The translations under genes and the position numbers were made by a program. From Saccharothrix obliqua (GTDB lineage: Bacteria; Actinomycetota; Actinomycetes; Mycobacteriales; Pseudonocardiaceae), in contig NZ_JAHXGQ010000009.1 in assembly GCF_019375475.1 (NCBI RefSeq), positions 310,001 to 374,000 on the forward strand: DNA of 64,000 nucleotides, given 5' to 3'. Positions 63,313 through 64,000 of the stretch are shown here, one piece after another. Positions within the stretch are counted from its first letter, which is position 1. Each line of letters starts with the position of its first letter. The notes under the pieces were generated by a model. The model was not told where the DNA came from and did not search any database. It worked only from the letters and a program-made list of their open reading frames with translations.

Positions 63313-64000
63313 TCCTCGGCGGGCACCCAGGACGGCTTGCGCTTGGCCATGAACGCGGCGATGCCCTCCTGGCCCTCGGGACCGCCGAAGTGCCGCGCGG
63401 ACAGCTCCAGCATGTCCGCGAACACCTCCGGCAGGCCCGTGGCGCGTGGCTCCTGGAGCATCCGCTTGGTGGCCGCCAGGGCGTTCGGCGCGCCCAGCGC
63501 GAGCATGTCGGTGTAGCGGGCGACCTCGGCGTCCAGGCCGTCGGCGGGCACGGACGCGTTGACCAGGCCGATCTCCCGCGCGCGGGCGGCGTCGAAGGTC
63601 TCGCCGGTGAGGAACAGCTCGTGCGCGGCGCGGGGCAGCAGGCGGGGCAGCACGGTCACCGAGATGACGGCGGGCACCACGCCGACGCGCACCTCGCTGA
63701 ACGCGAACGTGGCGGTGTCCGCGGCGACCGCGATGTCGCACGCGGCGACCAGGCCGACGCCGCCCGCGCGGGCCGGTCCGGCGAGCCGGGCGACCACCGG
63801 CTTGGGGCTCGTCCACAGCTGTTCGAGGATGGCCGGGAACTCGTTGACGCCCTGCTGGTCGGCGGTCGCGCCACCCGCTTCGCGCAGGTCCATGCCGGAG
63901 CAGAACACCGGCCCGGTGTGGGTGAGCACCAGGACCCGCACGGCGTCGTCGGCCAGCGCCGTCGCCAGGTGGGCGGTCAGCTCGGCACGCAGCCGCGTGG
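63309..64000 (-). CDS. Enoyl-CoA hydratase/isomerase family protein (partial)
   Basis: The frame runs off the right edge, so the N-terminus is missing; the visible part is about 230 residues. VRVLVLTHTGPVFCSGMDLREAGG is the oxyanion-hole/CoA-binding segment, and AGPARAGGVGLVAACDIAVAAD is the second signature of crotonases. The C-terminal EGIAAFMAKRKPSW is typical. Probably fatty-acid or branched-chain acyl-CoA degradation. Confidence 0.9.
   Translation of the reverse strand, partial: TRLRAELTAHLATALADDAVRVLVLTHTGPVFCSGMDLREAGGATADQQGVNEFPAILEQLWTSPKPVVARLAGPARAGGVGLVAACDIAVAADTATFAFSEVRVGVVPAVISVTVLPRLLPRAAHELFLTGETFDAARAREIGLVNASVPADGLDAEVARYTDMLALGAPNALAATKRMLQEPRATGLPEVFADMLELSARHFGGPEGQEGIAAFMAKRKPSWVPAED

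Overview
The window reads as a chromosomal segment of a high-GC actinobacterium of the order Pseudonocardiales, most like the Saccharothrix/Lentzea/Actinosynnema group. The grounds are very high GC at third codon positions, frequent GTG starts, GTGA/ATGA stop-start overlaps, and a backbone whose order follows the clpX to lepA block known from Mycobacterium tuberculosis (roughly Rv2457c to Rv2404c): clpX, valS, folC, a DUF4233 gene, ndk, rne, rplU, rpmA, obg, proB, proA, nadD, rsfS, gpgP-like, octT-like, degV, comEA, comEC, holA, rpsT, a PemK-like gene and lepA. No rRNA, tRNA, CRISPR array, transposase, integrase or phage gene was recognised.

Layout. 1-8,990: clpX and a coupled small hydrolase, a Tat-exported esterase, fdhD, a phytoene-dehydrogenase-like flavoprotein, a lipoprotein, and a YdeP-type molybdopterin oxidoreductase that probably needs FdhD. 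8,991-17,415: valS-folC-DUF4233 as a tightly overlapping operon, then accessory genes inserted before ndk: a PhoD-like phosphatase, a frameshifted membrane-protein gene, and a three-gene type VII secretion cassette (YbaB-like, EspC-like, WXG-like) whose last protein has no toxin domain. 17,416-23,638: DoxX protein, the two radical-SAM-linked proteins (TIGR03960 and TIGR03936 types) split by a secreted subtilase and a 1-kb gene-free stretch. 23,812-30,180: rne, rplU-rpmA (with a textbook terminator), obg-proB. 30,236-34,229: minus-strand block of an MHS transporter and recQ, whose C-terminus carries a phosphoribosyltransferase-like motif, followed by a truncated GNAT gene. 34,325-37,099: proA, then a P450 with its 3Fe-4S ferredoxin.

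37,322-47,577: nadD, rsfS, gpgP-like, octT-like and degV in a compact run, comEA, a micro-ORF coupled to comEC, and a SAM riboswitch driving a threonine-synthase-like gene, opposite holA; rpsT follows on the minus strand. 47,578-53,551 holds accessory genes (TauE/SafE permease, VOC proteins, SPFH protein with a coupled ribbon-helix-helix protein, GNAT, methyltransferase, PemK-like protein) between G-rich, repeat-rich spacers. 53,657-64,000: lepA, an HD-domain protein, a secreted GH18 chitinase ending in a perfect 16-bp terminator hairpin, nitronate monooxygenase, amino-acid permease, an MDR oxidoreductase, a membrane-anchored RNase with its barstar inhibitor, and the 3' part of an enoyl-CoA hydratase gene.

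The most interesting signals are the S-box riboswitch in front of the thrC-like gene with two mutually exclusive pairings over its ribosome binding site, the toxin-less type VII cassette, the doubly frameshifted gene at 14,952-15,391, the RecQ-PRTase fusion with a truncated GNAT gene coupled to it, tandem LacI-type palindromes upstream of a methyltransferase gene, and the strongly strand-biased minisatellite spacers. All functional calls rest on reading motifs and gene order; no database search was run.
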